Source: Adiantum capillus-veneris
Taxonomy: Eukaryota; Streptophyta; Polypodiopsida; Polypodiales; Pteridaceae
Length of the DNA stretch: 62,000 bases
Direction: 5' to 3'
Assembly: GCA_014529385.2 (NCBI GenBank)
Contig: CM043968.1
Span: 5,345,001 to 5,407,000, forward strand
Shown here piece after piece: positions 1-12,200 of this stretch; within the stretch, counting starts at the first letter, position 1; every line of letters begins with the position of its first letter. Made by a program: the position numbers and the translations under genes. The notes beneath the pieces were generated by a model. That model was not told the DNA's origin and ran no database searches. It saw nothing but the letters and a program-made list of their open reading frames with translations.

Positions 1-1471
1 GGAAATATTTTTGTCTAGTTACTCCAACAACCAGTATTTTGTAACCTGCAAAACTCAGCACATTCTATACAGAGAGCAATGCTTTCAAACATTTGCAACA
101 CCTTGTCAAAAGTCAAGGTCCCGCAAGAGAAGGCCAAATCCTACTCATGCAACACTTGCTGTAGAGGATAGGGAAGCTCGTCGTTCCCAATCAGACCAAA
201 ACATCAGAACCCCCGCTTCTCTTGCACCGATGTCTAGGTGGCAGCCTCCTCATGTCAACTTTGAGAGGAAGAGCCAGTTTTTCATGACAAAAGAAGAGGC
301 CCATGAGGTGTACAAGCTTAATTGTGTTGAACAAGATCCTAGGGTCCTCAATGAGGAGGATTTTTCATATGAAGACTGGTTGCAAGTGTTTACTGAGGTG
401 CCAAAGAGAGGTAGCAAAGTCAAATGCAGGTTTGTTAAGAAGGAATTCTGGAGCAAATTCCACTCCATGTTCACTTCGGTGTACCAGGAGCCTCCTGGTA
501 ACTATGGTATGGAGGTAACAAAGGCATTTTCCAGGGGTTCCTCTATGAACATTTGAGAGGGTCTGTGAATTGGGCAGCTTTTGTTGAGAGCATTGTAGCC
601 AATATGGAATCTAGCAAGCTGCAGATGAAGAAACAGAGATGGGCAGCATTCCACTCCACAAGTGCACCGCAGAGCTTGTGGCGCATGACCATGGTTTTGA
701 ATGTAGATGATGGGGATGCCAGTAGGGGTTCAAGCTTGCATAATGCGGCCAAATTTTCAAGGCTTGGAAATTTGTCTCTTCATGAACTTGATGATGTTGG
801 AATGGCTGTGGCACTCAGCCAAGCAAAGGCATTAACATAGTACCATGAAGCGTGTAAAAGACGAGATGCCATGCAAGCAAATGTGCATCGAAATGAGGGG
901 GCAATGTCAATCATTAACAATGTGACAACGCAGCTTGCTAAAGCTAAACATTGATTGGAGGAGCGGCAATCATCTGCGGCGGACAGTGTTGATGTGGAAG
1001 GGGAGAAGGCACGGGTCTCCAAGCTCAAAATGATGCTAGAGACCTTGCAAGCTGAGGTGGAGGATGATGACTGCAATGCAGAGTTACTTGAGATTACTAG
1101 GGAAATTGAGATGAATGAAGAAATTCTCTCTATACTGAATGCTCGTGTCAATTTTGTAAACACCATGCAATGCAGAAAAAGACCGGTTCATTTGGAGGTT
1201 CCACCCCCCAAAGTGCCACCACCTAATGCTGAGATATCGCAGGTGCCTGATAGCTGCAGTGCACGTGGCCTGCTCATGTACGGCGAAGAGGTGTTGGGGA
1301 TATTCATACTCCCCTGCAGACATGCTTACCACATATATTGTTTTGCCAACCTTGCTGGCAAAGAGGGAAAATGCTTGGCTGCAAGTTGTGGTCGTCCCAT
1401 CCCAGATAATATCAAGAAATTAATGTTTGTAGACAGTGGGGGCGACACATCTCCTGGATGCTTAAAGTTTG
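1..1471 (+). pseudogene. Coiled-coil / RING-like zinc-finger gene, decayed first exon(s)
   Basis: This is an open but damaged coding stretch that enters from the left edge; no ATG start is visible. The reading frame changes near 500-510, where about 2 bases appear extra, and then continues to 1471 apart from in-frame TAG at 838-840 and TGA at 952-954. After a charged N-terminal part comes a helical, Glu-rich segment (about 955-1140, likely coiled coil). A RING-like finger follows (about 1250-1400) with the order C-x2-(C)-x14-C-x-H-x2-H-x2-C-x10-C-x4-C. The second ligand is Arg (CGT at 1264-1266), so zinc binding is probably lost. The exon ends AAGTTTG|GTAAGC at 1471, phase 1, and fits in frame to the exon at 2572. 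RING domains usually act as ubiquitin ligases; here that role is inference. The family was not identified. Confidence 0.6.
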
Positions 1472-2239
1472 GTAAGCAAGTCATTTTGCTCATTTACATA
1501 TGGTATCTATGAATGTGACTGAGAATGTGCATTGTTATTACCATCTTCCTAGGTAACATATGGGTAGGCACCTAGCATAGAGGTAGTTGTGTTTGTGGTA
1601 GAATTAGTCTACTACCAGTACAACTTCAGGCCTGTGCATACTTGTAGGTGTCATATGAGCATGATCTCAAAGGTGGCTACCTATAATTGCATCTCCACAA
1701 GTACTAGCTTCCAAAGTGGTGCTTACTGGGGTAGACATCTAATAGTGTGACATGAAGGGTAGCCACCTTGTTAGACAATAGCTATGGTGCTTATTTCTTA
1801 ATGGCTGGCAGTTTCCCTCCAAGAGAACTGTGGTACCTCTTGTACGTGTGGTAGCAATGTGGTTGGCTAGGTGGTATCATGTATAGGTGTTCTAGACTAG
1901 ATATTAGCTAGGTAGATCTTAGCTGGCAAGGTGGTTGTTGCTGGCAAGGTGGCAACTGGCTGGGTGGTAGATGGCTAGCTATTGACTAGCTACTTAGAGC
2001 TAGCTAGTGACTAGCTATTGCTGAGTGGTGGCTACCTAGTCAGCACTACCTAGTCACAGGCAGCCACCCTTCAGCACTACCTAGTCATAAATGCTGACTT
2101 GGTAGCTGGTTGGGTAGTATGTGGCTAGGTGGCTAGTGACTATGTGGTAGCTTCTCCAAAGGTGGTAGTACCTATGGTAGGTGGTGGTCCACCCCATCCA
2201 AGTCAGACCTGCCTAGTCACAAGTGCTGACTTGGTTGAT
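1472..2239. repeat. Intronic DNA rich in GGTAGCTACC / GGTGGCTA motifs
   Basis: There is no credible ORF here. The stretch lies between the donor at 1472 and the first tandem exon block. It is built from irregular repeats of GGTAGCTA, GGTGGCTAG and TAGCTAGC on both strands. The same motif flavour returns inside each tandem unit, at 7543-7862, and in the intron at 11164-12346. Confidence 0.7.
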
Positions 2240-2571
2240 GGTTGGATAGTAGGTGGCTAGGTGGCTAGTGGCTTATGTGCTAACTACTCCAAAGGTGGTA
2301 GCTATGGTAGGGGGTGACTACCACTTTATTGCCATGATCATGTGTCTTACATTCAATCTTTAGGCACCAATGTTGTACTGGCTAAATTGTAGCTACTATG
2401 GTTTGAGCCACCCAGCACATTGTTGTTACCCACTAGTATTGCGGTAGCTACCAGTCTGGGGATAGCTACCTTTTTCATGCAATGTTATCTAGCATGGTGG
2501 GACATAATCTTTAAGATTATATCCATTGATGGTTAGATTGTCATAACCTAAATTGCCTAATGCTTGTGCAG

Positions 2572-3384
2572 AATCTACCTCCAAGAAAAAAAGTGAGGCG
2601 CAGGTCCTTTCAACCAAATCAAATGACAGTTTTGGTAACCCTCTCTTTGGGGACATTCGTACAATATTCGTATGGTTTTGTCAATAAATGTTGCCTAATC
2701 TTCCAACACCGAAGTGATCTCTAAAGAGGTCAAAGTGGGCGCTATGATCAGTGTTCTCTCCGATAAGGAAGAGAGACATTGCAATCTAGAAGGTAACAAC
2801 AATTCCTTGGGTCCTTCAAAGCACTTGTTTAGTACAAAGTTTACTCATCATTCTTTTTTACAATGCACCTAGACTTTATTTTTGGGATGTTTCAGAAACA
2901 GATGTACCTGATAGAGAGGAAACCCAATTAATGGATGGTGATGTGCTCCCCATTGTGCATGAAATACTTGCTGAATCACGACTTGTCAGGGAAGAAGTGG
3001 AGCTCTTCAAAAGCCAGTATCCTAGCAAACCCTTGACATCCATACCGGTGAACCAAGAGAAATATCCCTCAAAAATCCCTAATATTGTAGAGGCTTTTGT
3101 AGCGGCAAGAAATGCAAAAAAACGCAAAGGGACTTCAAGTATAACTGGGTAGTCCCTGGGATGTTTGCATCTGTATGGCTTGATTAGGGTGTTTATTAAT
3201 AGTTACTACTCCTACAGGGGGGGCAAGGGGAGACATGAATGAAAGGTTGGATGCAGCCAAAGGATCAGAGAGTGCTAAAGAGAAGGGTTCTGTGGTTGTG
3301 GATGGGGACACCGGTGCAGTAAGCGGAGAAAACCTCAAAAAAGATGCTCCAAACACACGGGCAAAAAGATGCCTGGCTGGATAG
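2572..3384 (+). pseudogene. Exon block A of the RING-type gene (E1, E3, E4 intact)
   Basis: Three exons join in frame: E1 2572-2634 (starts ESTSKKKSEAQ), E3 2896-3138 (MDGDVLPIVHEILAESRLVR within it) and E4 3218-3384, ending KRCLAG and TAG at 3382-3384. Every junction is phase 1, with AG acceptors and GT donors. The E2 equivalent has lost its acceptor by deletion, but because all introns are phase 1, skipping it keeps the frame. The product is a charged, low-complexity linker without a recognised domain. Spliced to the exon ending at 1471 it would be the C-terminal tail of the RING-like protein. It is listed as a pseudogene because the upstream exon carries stops; this block itself reads cleanly. 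Confidence 0.6.
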
Positions 3385-3706
3385 TAGGTGGCTATGTGGC
3401 TAGTGGCTTATGTGCTAACTACTCCAAAGGTGGTAGCTATGGTAGGGGGTGACTACCACTTTATTTCCATGATCATGTGTCTTACATTCAATCTTTAGGC
3501 ACCAATGTTGTACTGGCTAAATTGTAGCTACTATGGTTTGAGCCACCCAGCAGAGTGTTGTTACCCACTAGTATTGTGGTAGCTACCAGTATGGTGATAG
3601 CTACCTTTTTCATGCAATGGTATCTAGTATGGTGGGACATAATATTTAAGGTTATATCCATTGATGGTTAGCTTGTCATAACCTAAATTTCCTAATGCTT
3701 GTGCAG

Positions 3707-4554
3707 AATCTACCTCCAAGAAAAAAATTGAGGTGCAGGTCCTTTCAACCAAATCAGATGACAGTTTTGGTAACCCTCTCTTCGGGGACATTCATACAAT
3801 AGTTGTATGGATTTGTCAATAAATGTTGTCTAAGCTTCCTATCTATTCATCAGATGCTAAAAAGGGTGATCTAAACACCAAAGCGATCTCCAAAGAGGTC
3901 AAAGTGGGCGCTATGATCAGTGTTCTCTCCGATAAGGAAGAGAGACATTGCAATCTAAAAGGTAACAACAGTTCCTTGGGTCCTTCAAAGCACTTGTTTA
4001 GTACAAAGTTTACTCATCATTCTTTTTTACAATGCACCTAGAGTTTACTTTTGGGATGTTTCAGAAACAGATGTACTTGATATAGAGGAAACCCAATTAA
4101 TGGATGGTGATGTGCTCCCCATTGCACATGAAATACTTGCGGAATCGCCACTTGTCAGGGAATAAGTGGAGCTCTTCAAGATCTAGTATCCTAGCGAACC
4201 CTTGACATCCATACCGGTGAACCAAGAGAAATCTCCCTCAAAAAGCCCTAATATTGCAAAGGCTTTTGCAACGGCAAGAAATGCAAAAAAAGGGCAAAGG
4301 GACTTCAGGTATAACTGTGTAATCTCTTAGATGTCTTCATCTGTATGGGTTGATTAGGGTGTTTTTTAATAGTCACTGCTCCTGCAGGGGGGGAAGGGGG
4401 AGACCAGAATGAAAGGTTGGATGCAGCCAAAGGGTCAGAGAGTGCTAAAGAGAATGATTCTGTGGTTGTGGCTAGGGACACCGGTGCAGTAAGCGAAGCA
4501 AACCTTAAAAAAGGTGCTGCAAATACACGGGCAAAAAGATGCCTGGCTGGATAG
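3707..4554 (+). pseudogene. Exon block B of the RING-type gene, broken in E3
   Basis: The exons are E1 3707-3769 (63 nt), E2 3854-3961 (108 nt; DAKKGDLNTKAISKEVK), E3 4065-4308 and E4 4388-4554. Splice sites are conserved and phase 1. E3 has an in-frame TAA at 4163-4165, where copy A has GAA, and a one-base gain in the A-run near its end. E4 reads to the same TAG as in copy A. E2 is a symmetric exon that could be used or skipped without a frame change. There is no domain match by eye. Confidence 0.6.
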
Positions 4555-4846
4555 TACGTGGCTAGGTGGCTAGTGGCTTTATCTAACTACTCCAAAGGTG
4601 GTAGCTATGGTAGGGGGTGACTACCACTTTATTCCCATGATCATGTGTCTTACATTCAATCTTTAGGCACCTATGGTTTGAGCCACCAAGCACAGTGTTG
4701 TTACCCGCTAGTATTGTGGTAGCTACCAGTCTGGGGATAGCTACCTTTTTCATGCAATGGTATCTAGCATGGTGGGACATAATATTTAAGGTTATATTCA
4801 TTGATGGTTAGCTTGTCATAACCTAAATTTCCTAATGCTTGTGCAG

Positions 4847-5656
4847 GATCTACCTCCAAGAAAAAAAGTGAGGTGCATGTCCTTTCAACCAAATTAGATG
4901 ACAGTTTTGGTAACCCTCTCTTCGGGGAAATTCGTACAATATTCGTATGGATTTGTCAATAAATGTTGCCTAAGCTTCCTATCTATTGACCAGATGCTGA
5001 AAAGGGTGATCTAAACACCGAAGTGATCTCCAAAGAGGTCAAAGTGGGCGCTACAATCAGTGTTCTATCCGATAAGGAAGAGAGACATTGCAATGTAGAA
5101 GGTAACAGCAGTTCCTTGGGTCCTTCAAAGCACTTGTTTAGTACAAATTTTACTCATCATTCTTTTTTACAATGCACCTAGAGTTTATTTTGGGATGTTT
5201 TAGAAACAGATGTACTTGATATAGAGGAAACCCAGTTAATGGATGGCGATGTGCTCCCCATTGCGCATGAAATACTTGCGGAATTGCCACTTGTGTCAGA
5301 GAAGAAGTGGAGCTCTTCAAGAGCCAGTATTCTAGCAAACCCTTGACATCCATACCGGTGAACCAAGAGAAATATCCCTCAAAAATCCCTAATATTGTAG
5401 AGGCTTTTGCAGCGGCAAGAAATGCAACAAAACGCAAAGGGACTTCAGGTATGACTGGGTAGTCTCTGAGATGTTTGCATCTGTATGTCTTGATTAGGGT
5501 GTTTATTAATAGTTACTGCTCTTGCACGGGGGGCAAGGGGAGACCTGAATGAAAGGTTGGATGCAACCAAAGGGTCAGAGAGTGCTAAAGAGAAGGATTC
5601 TGTGGTTGTGGATTGGGACACCGGTGCAGTAAGCGGAGAAAATCTAAAAAAGGTGT
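4847..5656 (+). pseudogene. Exon block C of the RING-type gene, broken in E3 and E4
   Basis: The exons are E1 4847-4909, E2 4994-5101, E3 5204-5448 and an E4 remnant from 5528. E3 carries a two-base gain after the codons for LPLV, which shifts the frame. The E4 acceptor is CAC where A and B have CAG, so it is probably dead, and E4 has a one-base loss giving an early TAA. This is the most decayed of the three copies. Confidence 0.6.
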
Positions 5657-5687
5657 TGTAAACACACGGGCAGAAAGATGCCTGGCT

Positions 5688-6161
5688 TAGACTCAGCTAC
5701 CTAGTGTCCATGAGTGATGCTTTATAGCCAGCCCTTCTATGAGCCTTTTTGGTTGTACTATCCTTTTTGTATCAAACCACTATCCTTCTTTGTACCACAA
5801 TCCTTATGTAATGTAACAATAGAACGTTTGGATCAACCTGGAGTTCCTCTTTCATTGTCAAAGTGTTTTTCTATGTGACTTGTGATGTGGTGCATGTGTC
5901 TTTTGATGCCTTGTCCATTGAGGTGAGATCCATTTTCTCTAAAAAAAAGATAATATTGCAACTTTCTAGATCTTGCATTCTGTTTGTTTAGAGGAACTCA
6001 AACCCTTGGGCTACAATAGGTGGAAATGGGTAATGCCCCAAGGATTGGAAGGGGTTTTGAAGATCTTGTCTACTTTAGGACGCACAGGTTTTGCCAACAC
6101 AACAAAAACACCAACTTGAGCTGCTCCTGCTAATACAATCTTTCTCCTGCTGATACAATCT
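5688..6161. other. Spacer, no gene seen
   Basis: The stretch lies between the tandem exon blocks and the FCP1-like fragment. It holds T-rich plant-intron-like sequence and a short TACAATCTTTxxCTCCTGCT duplication near 6130-6160, and no ORF that looks coding. Confidence 0.5.
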
Positions 6162-7208
6162 TTGGCTATTTTTCCTGGCAAGGAAGGCACTGACATGAAG
6201 AGTGGTACAATGTCTGATGATGAATCGCAGGATCCTATTGCCGAGGCATCCATGCATGTGCACCCAGTGGCCCCTCCAGACTTCGTCCCTATAGGTGATG
6301 CTAAAAAAGATTCCCCTCTGGGGCAAGATGTGCAGCTAGAGCCTCTAAAAAAGTACATTCACTAAAGTTACAGCAAGATGGAAGTTCTTGTACAAAAAGG
6401 TGGAAGGATGTTCTAATGCCTTTCCCAATTAGCATTGTGACTGCTCCGCTGATGGAGGGTACGCCACCTCCAACCTGTCCTGCTCAAAAAGTCTTGGTAT
6501 TAGACATGAATGGGGTTCTCTTGAGAAGATACCCAATCCAGAGATCCCTCCAAGAACCAAAACTTTTCTCTGTCGAAAAGCGTTCAAGGGAGGTAGTGAT
6601 CGTGGCACCTTTTGCATAATCAGGCCAGATGTTCTTCAATTTCTTCGTGAATGCGCATACATATTTCACCTTTGTATCTAGTCTACCTGCACTAACAGAA
6701 ATGTGAATATTACACTTAAGGGTTGCCTGAGCGGGATGCACCCCAGAAGTTGGAAAGAGCAATTCTGCCAAACTGACTGCGTCAAATTGCCTTTCAGACC
6801 CTTTGTATCTGGTCTAGCTGCACTAACAGAAACGTGAATATTACACTTAAGGGTTGCCTGAGCGGGATGCACCCCAGAAGCTGGAAAGAGCAATTCTGCC
6901 AAACTGACTGCGTCAAATTGCCTTTTAGACTTACTTATATCAGAGAGCTGCAAGGCGGCGAAGCAAAACCAGTTTTTGTAAAGGGATTCCCGGAGCTCTT
7001 GAAAAGGAGACCAGATTGGTGGGGGTCATCGATTCTTATGGTGGACGATACACGGTACAAAAATATTCTCAACAGTGATACAACCATGATATGTCCACCA
7101 AAATTTCAACCGGATGACGAATCACAGGATTCTCGCTACCTCACGAACACTCTATTGCCGTGGCTAAAGGGGTGGAACTATGTGCTTAGTATGTTAGGAT
7201 GCACATGA
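6162..7208 (+). pseudogene. FCP1-like (NLI-interacting factor) HAD phosphatase fragment with linker
   Basis: An acidic linker at 6162-6365 is followed by pieces of an FCP1/SCP-type HAD domain. Motif I reads VLVLDMNGVLL near 6499-6531, with Asp-x-Asn in place of the DxDxT of CTD phosphatases. After a frame change come IIRPDVLQFL (about 6619) and the motif-II-like W-S-x-C-T-N-R-N. Then PVFVKGFPELL and SSILMVDDTRY, the motif with the paired Asp, lead to the C-terminal PPKF...LLPWLKG. The Trp of the motif-II region is TAG in the first of two tandem copies (6671-6801) and TGG in the second. The lesions mean no enzyme can be made. It sits downstream of the RING-type exons and may be the 3' end of the same ancestral gene, which is an inference. 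Confidence 0.75.
6671..6929 (+). repeat. 131-bp tandem duplication inside the FCP1-like domain
   Basis: 6671-6801 and 6802-6929 are near-identical and each encode the stretch from the motif-II Trp to CVKLPF. The duplication breaks the domain; only the second copy is in frame with the downstream VDDTRY part. Confidence 0.9.
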
Positions 7209-7542
7209 TATCAAATGAGAAGGACCAGGTTTCCCAATATGTTATCAAATTTTGGTCACAGAGAAAAGCGACTCGATCGTAAGAGACCAAGTTTAGGTTT
7301 GGGCCCCTATGGGAGTTGATAACCCCTTTTTGTATCATTGACCTATTTATATCAGCCTTCTTGAATCTATAACTGGCTTCATACTAAAATGGATATCTCA
7401 TACTTCTTGGCATTTGTGATTTTGTTTAGAAATGATATGCAGTACTTCAAGTCATTTGTAATTGAGTTGAAATTTTCAAAGCTTAGTCAACTGTGTTGTC
7501 TCCTCCTTGCAAATGCCACCAATATAAATCTTGTTGTATGGT
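7209..7542. other. Spacer, no gene seen
   Basis: This is AT-rich sequence after the FCP1-like fragment. It has no motif or ORF of note. Confidence 0.5.
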
Positions 7543-7862
7543 AGATGTCTACTTCTGCATGGTAGCTGCCTATTTATGAATATTAGCTCTATTTTCTGCA
7601 TGGTAGCTGCCTATTCTTGGCTGGTAGCTATCTATTTTTGCATGGTAGCTGCCTGTTTAAGATTGGTAGCTATTTATTTTCTGCATGGTAGCTAGCTTCT
7701 TATTACTAGTAGCTATCTATTTTTAGCATGATAGCTAGCTGCTCATGACTGGTAGCTATATGGTATTAGCATGGTAGCTAGCTTTATCTGCATGGTAGCT
7801 CTATGTGGCAGCTATCTATTTCTTTCTGGTAGCTACCTGTTGTCTTATGGTAGCTACCCCCT
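7543..7862. repeat. GGTAGCTxCC imperfect minisatellite
   Basis: About a dozen irregular repeats of roughly 25-30 bp follow the theme TGCATGGTAGCTGCCTATTT, degrading to GGTAGCTATCTATTT and GGTAGCTACC. The core GGTAGCTACC is a perfect palindrome. Confidence 0.8.
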
Positions 7863-7940
7863 TTGACTCATGATTCATACTCATGACAATTTTGAAATAG
7901 AAGATTGTGTGCATGGGAGAGATATAGAGAGAAATGAAAG

Positions 7941-7945
7941 GGAGG

Positions 7946-8034
<89 letters not shown>

Positions 8035-8046
8035 GGGAGAGAGAGG
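7941..8046. repeat. (GA)n microsatellite
   Basis: A GGGAGGGAGG lead is followed by about 40 uninterrupted GA units and a G-rich tail (GAGGGAGGGGGGAG). Confidence 0.97.
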
Positions 8047-8096
8047 ATGCTGGTTTTACAGTTCCAATTTTTTTAATTGATTCACGGTTGGAGTTT

Positions 8097-9028
<932 letters not shown>

Positions 9029-9031
<3 letters not shown>

Positions 9032-9127
9032 CCCTACCCACAAAAACCTCCCAAGTGAAAGGAAGGTATCATTACAAAGCAAACACTTCTCTACCCACAA
9101 CAACCTCCAAAGTGAAAGGAAGTAACC
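9029..9127. repeat. Two-copy ~50-bp tandem repeat
   Basis: CTACCCACAAAAACCTCC and CTACCCACAACAACCTCC each begin a unit ending in AAGTGAAAGGAAG and a run of CATTACA. The units lie back to back. Confidence 0.75.
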
Positions 9128-9229
9128 ATTACATGTACAAAAATAGAGAGTAGACATCCTATTGTGAATTAGAGCCCAAGAACAACATAGCAGTATATCC
9201 TTGCACCATTTAATTTGGAAGAAACAAAG

Positions 9230-12200
9230 GATACTTTACTTGAATATACTGGAAATTCTAAGGTCCCTATGTGTCAAAGGGAATGTTGTTGTAAACAACC
9301 TCATATACATTTGGGGACATCATAAACAAGTTGCGGTCGATTATCTCCATGGGAAACTTGATAGCTCTCACAAGGTGTGATAACGTATAGACTTCGGGCT
9401 TCGAGTGCAAGAGCTTGTATTCATGTGGATTTCCAGATAGCTACTCATACCAAATTCCCTTGACCACATAAGATCCTCGCAGGCAATAATTACCCCAAGC
9501 ATCATTAATTGGAGACTCGATGCATGACTTCTCTCCCGTGCACATCAACAAATAGAAGTCCACAAGCTCTTCATTGTATGCACTTGCAGCAAACATCAAA
9601 GTTATCATCTATATGTAGAACATCTGTTAGGGCGTGGCATAATGTCCTTCATAGGCTGGATTGTCTGTTTCTTCCTCCGCCTGAAAGTCATCCATGGGCT
9701 TGATCAAAACATACTCCCAAGACCCCACATGCACAGAATTGGAGCATCTTCTCCAGAGACCGTGCATACATGCACTACAAAATCATGATAGTGTCCTACT
9801 TCTCAGAGCTCTCCCATTTGTCAGCGAATAACCAGATACGCAATGAATGCTCCACGCATTAGGGACAACCTTACAATCCCATGCCTGACTTCGATCGACC
9901 TCATCTAACTTGATCTCCCAAAACACCCGTGATACTAGCCTAGTCTTTGATGGATAAGAAGCCTCTGCGCCTGTGGGACATGGTCTCCCTCAAGAATGCT
10001 ACAACTTCATGTGCACACTGGAGTTTTACTCCATTTGGCTTCAACTGCTCATGAGTGAGATGATGTTTGATGACAGCCCCTACTCCATCATGCTAACCTT
10101 TTCCATGACCTGATCCTGAAAAATTCCATGGCATAAGAGCCCCTATTAGAGTGCCATACCTAGCAACAAAGTAAAAAGGCCTCCTGGCTTTGAATTGAGA
10201 GGCCACGCCATTTGACCACACCCAATGTTCTTGGACTACTATGCCAAGTTGTTGCAACCATTGGTGATGTAGCATGAAACAATGCTGAACAAAAAGAGTA
10301 GCATGAGTCTTGTCATCTGATATGTAGAAGTGATAATATTTTTGGACCACTTCTGCAACACGGATATAGGTGATGTGGACAAATATTGTGACCTGATCAG
10401 AGTACCAGTGCATTGTTTAAATCTCTTTCTGCTCTTTGAATGTGTAGTTCCTTGCAAAGTCCACTATAGACAATACCACCGTTTCTGGAAAAACTAGAAG
10501 ACACTCTTTGAATTGCTCAGCATGCCATCTATACACATAGTTATGTTGGGTATACTTCTTCAAGTGATCCCTAAACAAAACCAGAAGCTCTTTGCTGTTC
10601 ATCTTCTTGAATGAAAGGACTTTCCTCTTCTTCTTTTTCCCGGCATCTGTTTGTCCAACTTCGACATCCTCGAATAGCTTGACTGTCACGATGCATCCTG
10701 TCTGTGATTCTTCCCTTCGGCATGCATACATTTTTTCTGGTCCACAAATAGAGTATTCTCCCATTAAACATTTTTTATTGTGATGGCTGGCACTTTCAGG
10801 CCTCGGGCACACAACAGATTCCCATAGTACTATCATACTGCTGTAGGTTTGAGCACATGCATTGCACTTGTCAGTGGCCCCACAGATTTTACATTTGCAA
10901 GTACAACTGACGAAATGCGAGCCAAGAGAACCTTGCCTTATCTGGTTTAAGGAATCTCTCAAAAAAGACATCTGGACATGTGTTATGCAGCAGCACGTGT
11001 ACCTATCCTTAAGTTTGCGGACAAAGTATGGCTTCAGTTTCTCGAAAGTTTGTTGCCCAATCTTCACATCTGGATGGGCTCTTTGAAATTGAAGGAAGAA
11101 TTCTAGTTGTAAGCATGCAAACCTTTGGACTTCGCATCCATATGAGCATGGTTTAAGCAGCAAGTAAAAAAAAAATTGTTGACCTATTTCTATTGTGCAC
11201 TTGATTGTACCTACTTATGGCCTAGTCAGCTTAAGTATATTTGATGGAAACCATGCACTTCAAAATACCTTCCCTAATACAAGAAGCTAGCAGGTGTCAT
11301 GCAACCTATAGCCACCCATCACCAGACTAGCCTCCTTGATGAGCTCTTTTTCAAGTTGCCACCACCTAGGGGGTAGCTACTTGTATGATGAGCTCTTTTT
11401 CAGGTTGCCACCACCTAGGGGGGTAGCTACCTATATGATTTGTTAGTGTACCAGTTTCATGCACCTATCACCACATAGCACCCAACCAAAAATGAAGGTA
11501 GAGTGGTAGCTACCTGACTATAATCTTCAACCAATAGAAAGTTGAACCCTAGGGGATAGCTACCATGTATGGAAGGTAGCAAGGGATTGGTCACGCCCTA
11601 CCTTGGGAGGCTGCCTAGACCATAATTGTGCTGCTCTCAAGAAAGACTAAAATCCATGTCATTGTAGCCACCTCATGATCACACCCCACCACAAATAATG
11701 GGATAGCTACCAAGCAAGGTACTTACAAAAGGTAGCTACCAAGGACATACTAGTCATGTGAAGTGAAAATAGCCACCTCTTGACCTGAAATGCTACATTG
11801 TGCTCAAACACCACCAGATGGGAAAACCTAGCTACCATACCAACAAATTTCTACTACAAGCAACACTATAACTACCATCCTGGATGCCTACTAGTAAGTA
11901 GCTACACTCAATATGTCTTATAGATTGGGTAGCCACCAAGACAATGACTTCTGAAGATACTAATGTATATAGTAGGTGGACATCCCAGGTTATAAGCTGC
12001 ATGCTGATTGACAGGGCATGATATCAATGACTTCTTCCTTAAAATTGATAGCTACCACCCTTACCTCACACAATCTGGTGACTATGAAAACCATTCCTGT
12101 AGATATGCAGCAAGAACTAAGCTTTTATCAGCACTGACAGCTTGCCGCATATCACTCCAATGGTAGGACTCATGAAAACTAGAGGGTGGCTGCCACCATA

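Larger units (their letters stand above)
2240..5687. repeat. Three tandem copies of a ~1.15-kb exon block
   Basis: Copies run 2240-3374 (A, 1135 bp), 3375-4544 (B, 1170 bp) and 4545-5687 (C, 1143 bp), head to tail. Each carries an intronic GGTAGCTACC-rich part followed by up to four short exons (E1-E4). Copy boundaries are the phrase GGCTGGATAGTA, which opens B and C and occurs as GGTTGGATAGTA in A. Copy A lacks about 40 bp covering the E2 acceptor. Similarity between copies is high by eye, so the expansion is fairly recent relative to the other decay here. Confidence 0.9.

Noticed and set aside
11-556. Open frame at the left edge as a separate complete gene
   Set aside because: It begins with TTG, not ATG, and the sense frame continues past a frame change near 505 into 553-1471, so it is part of one decayed exon.
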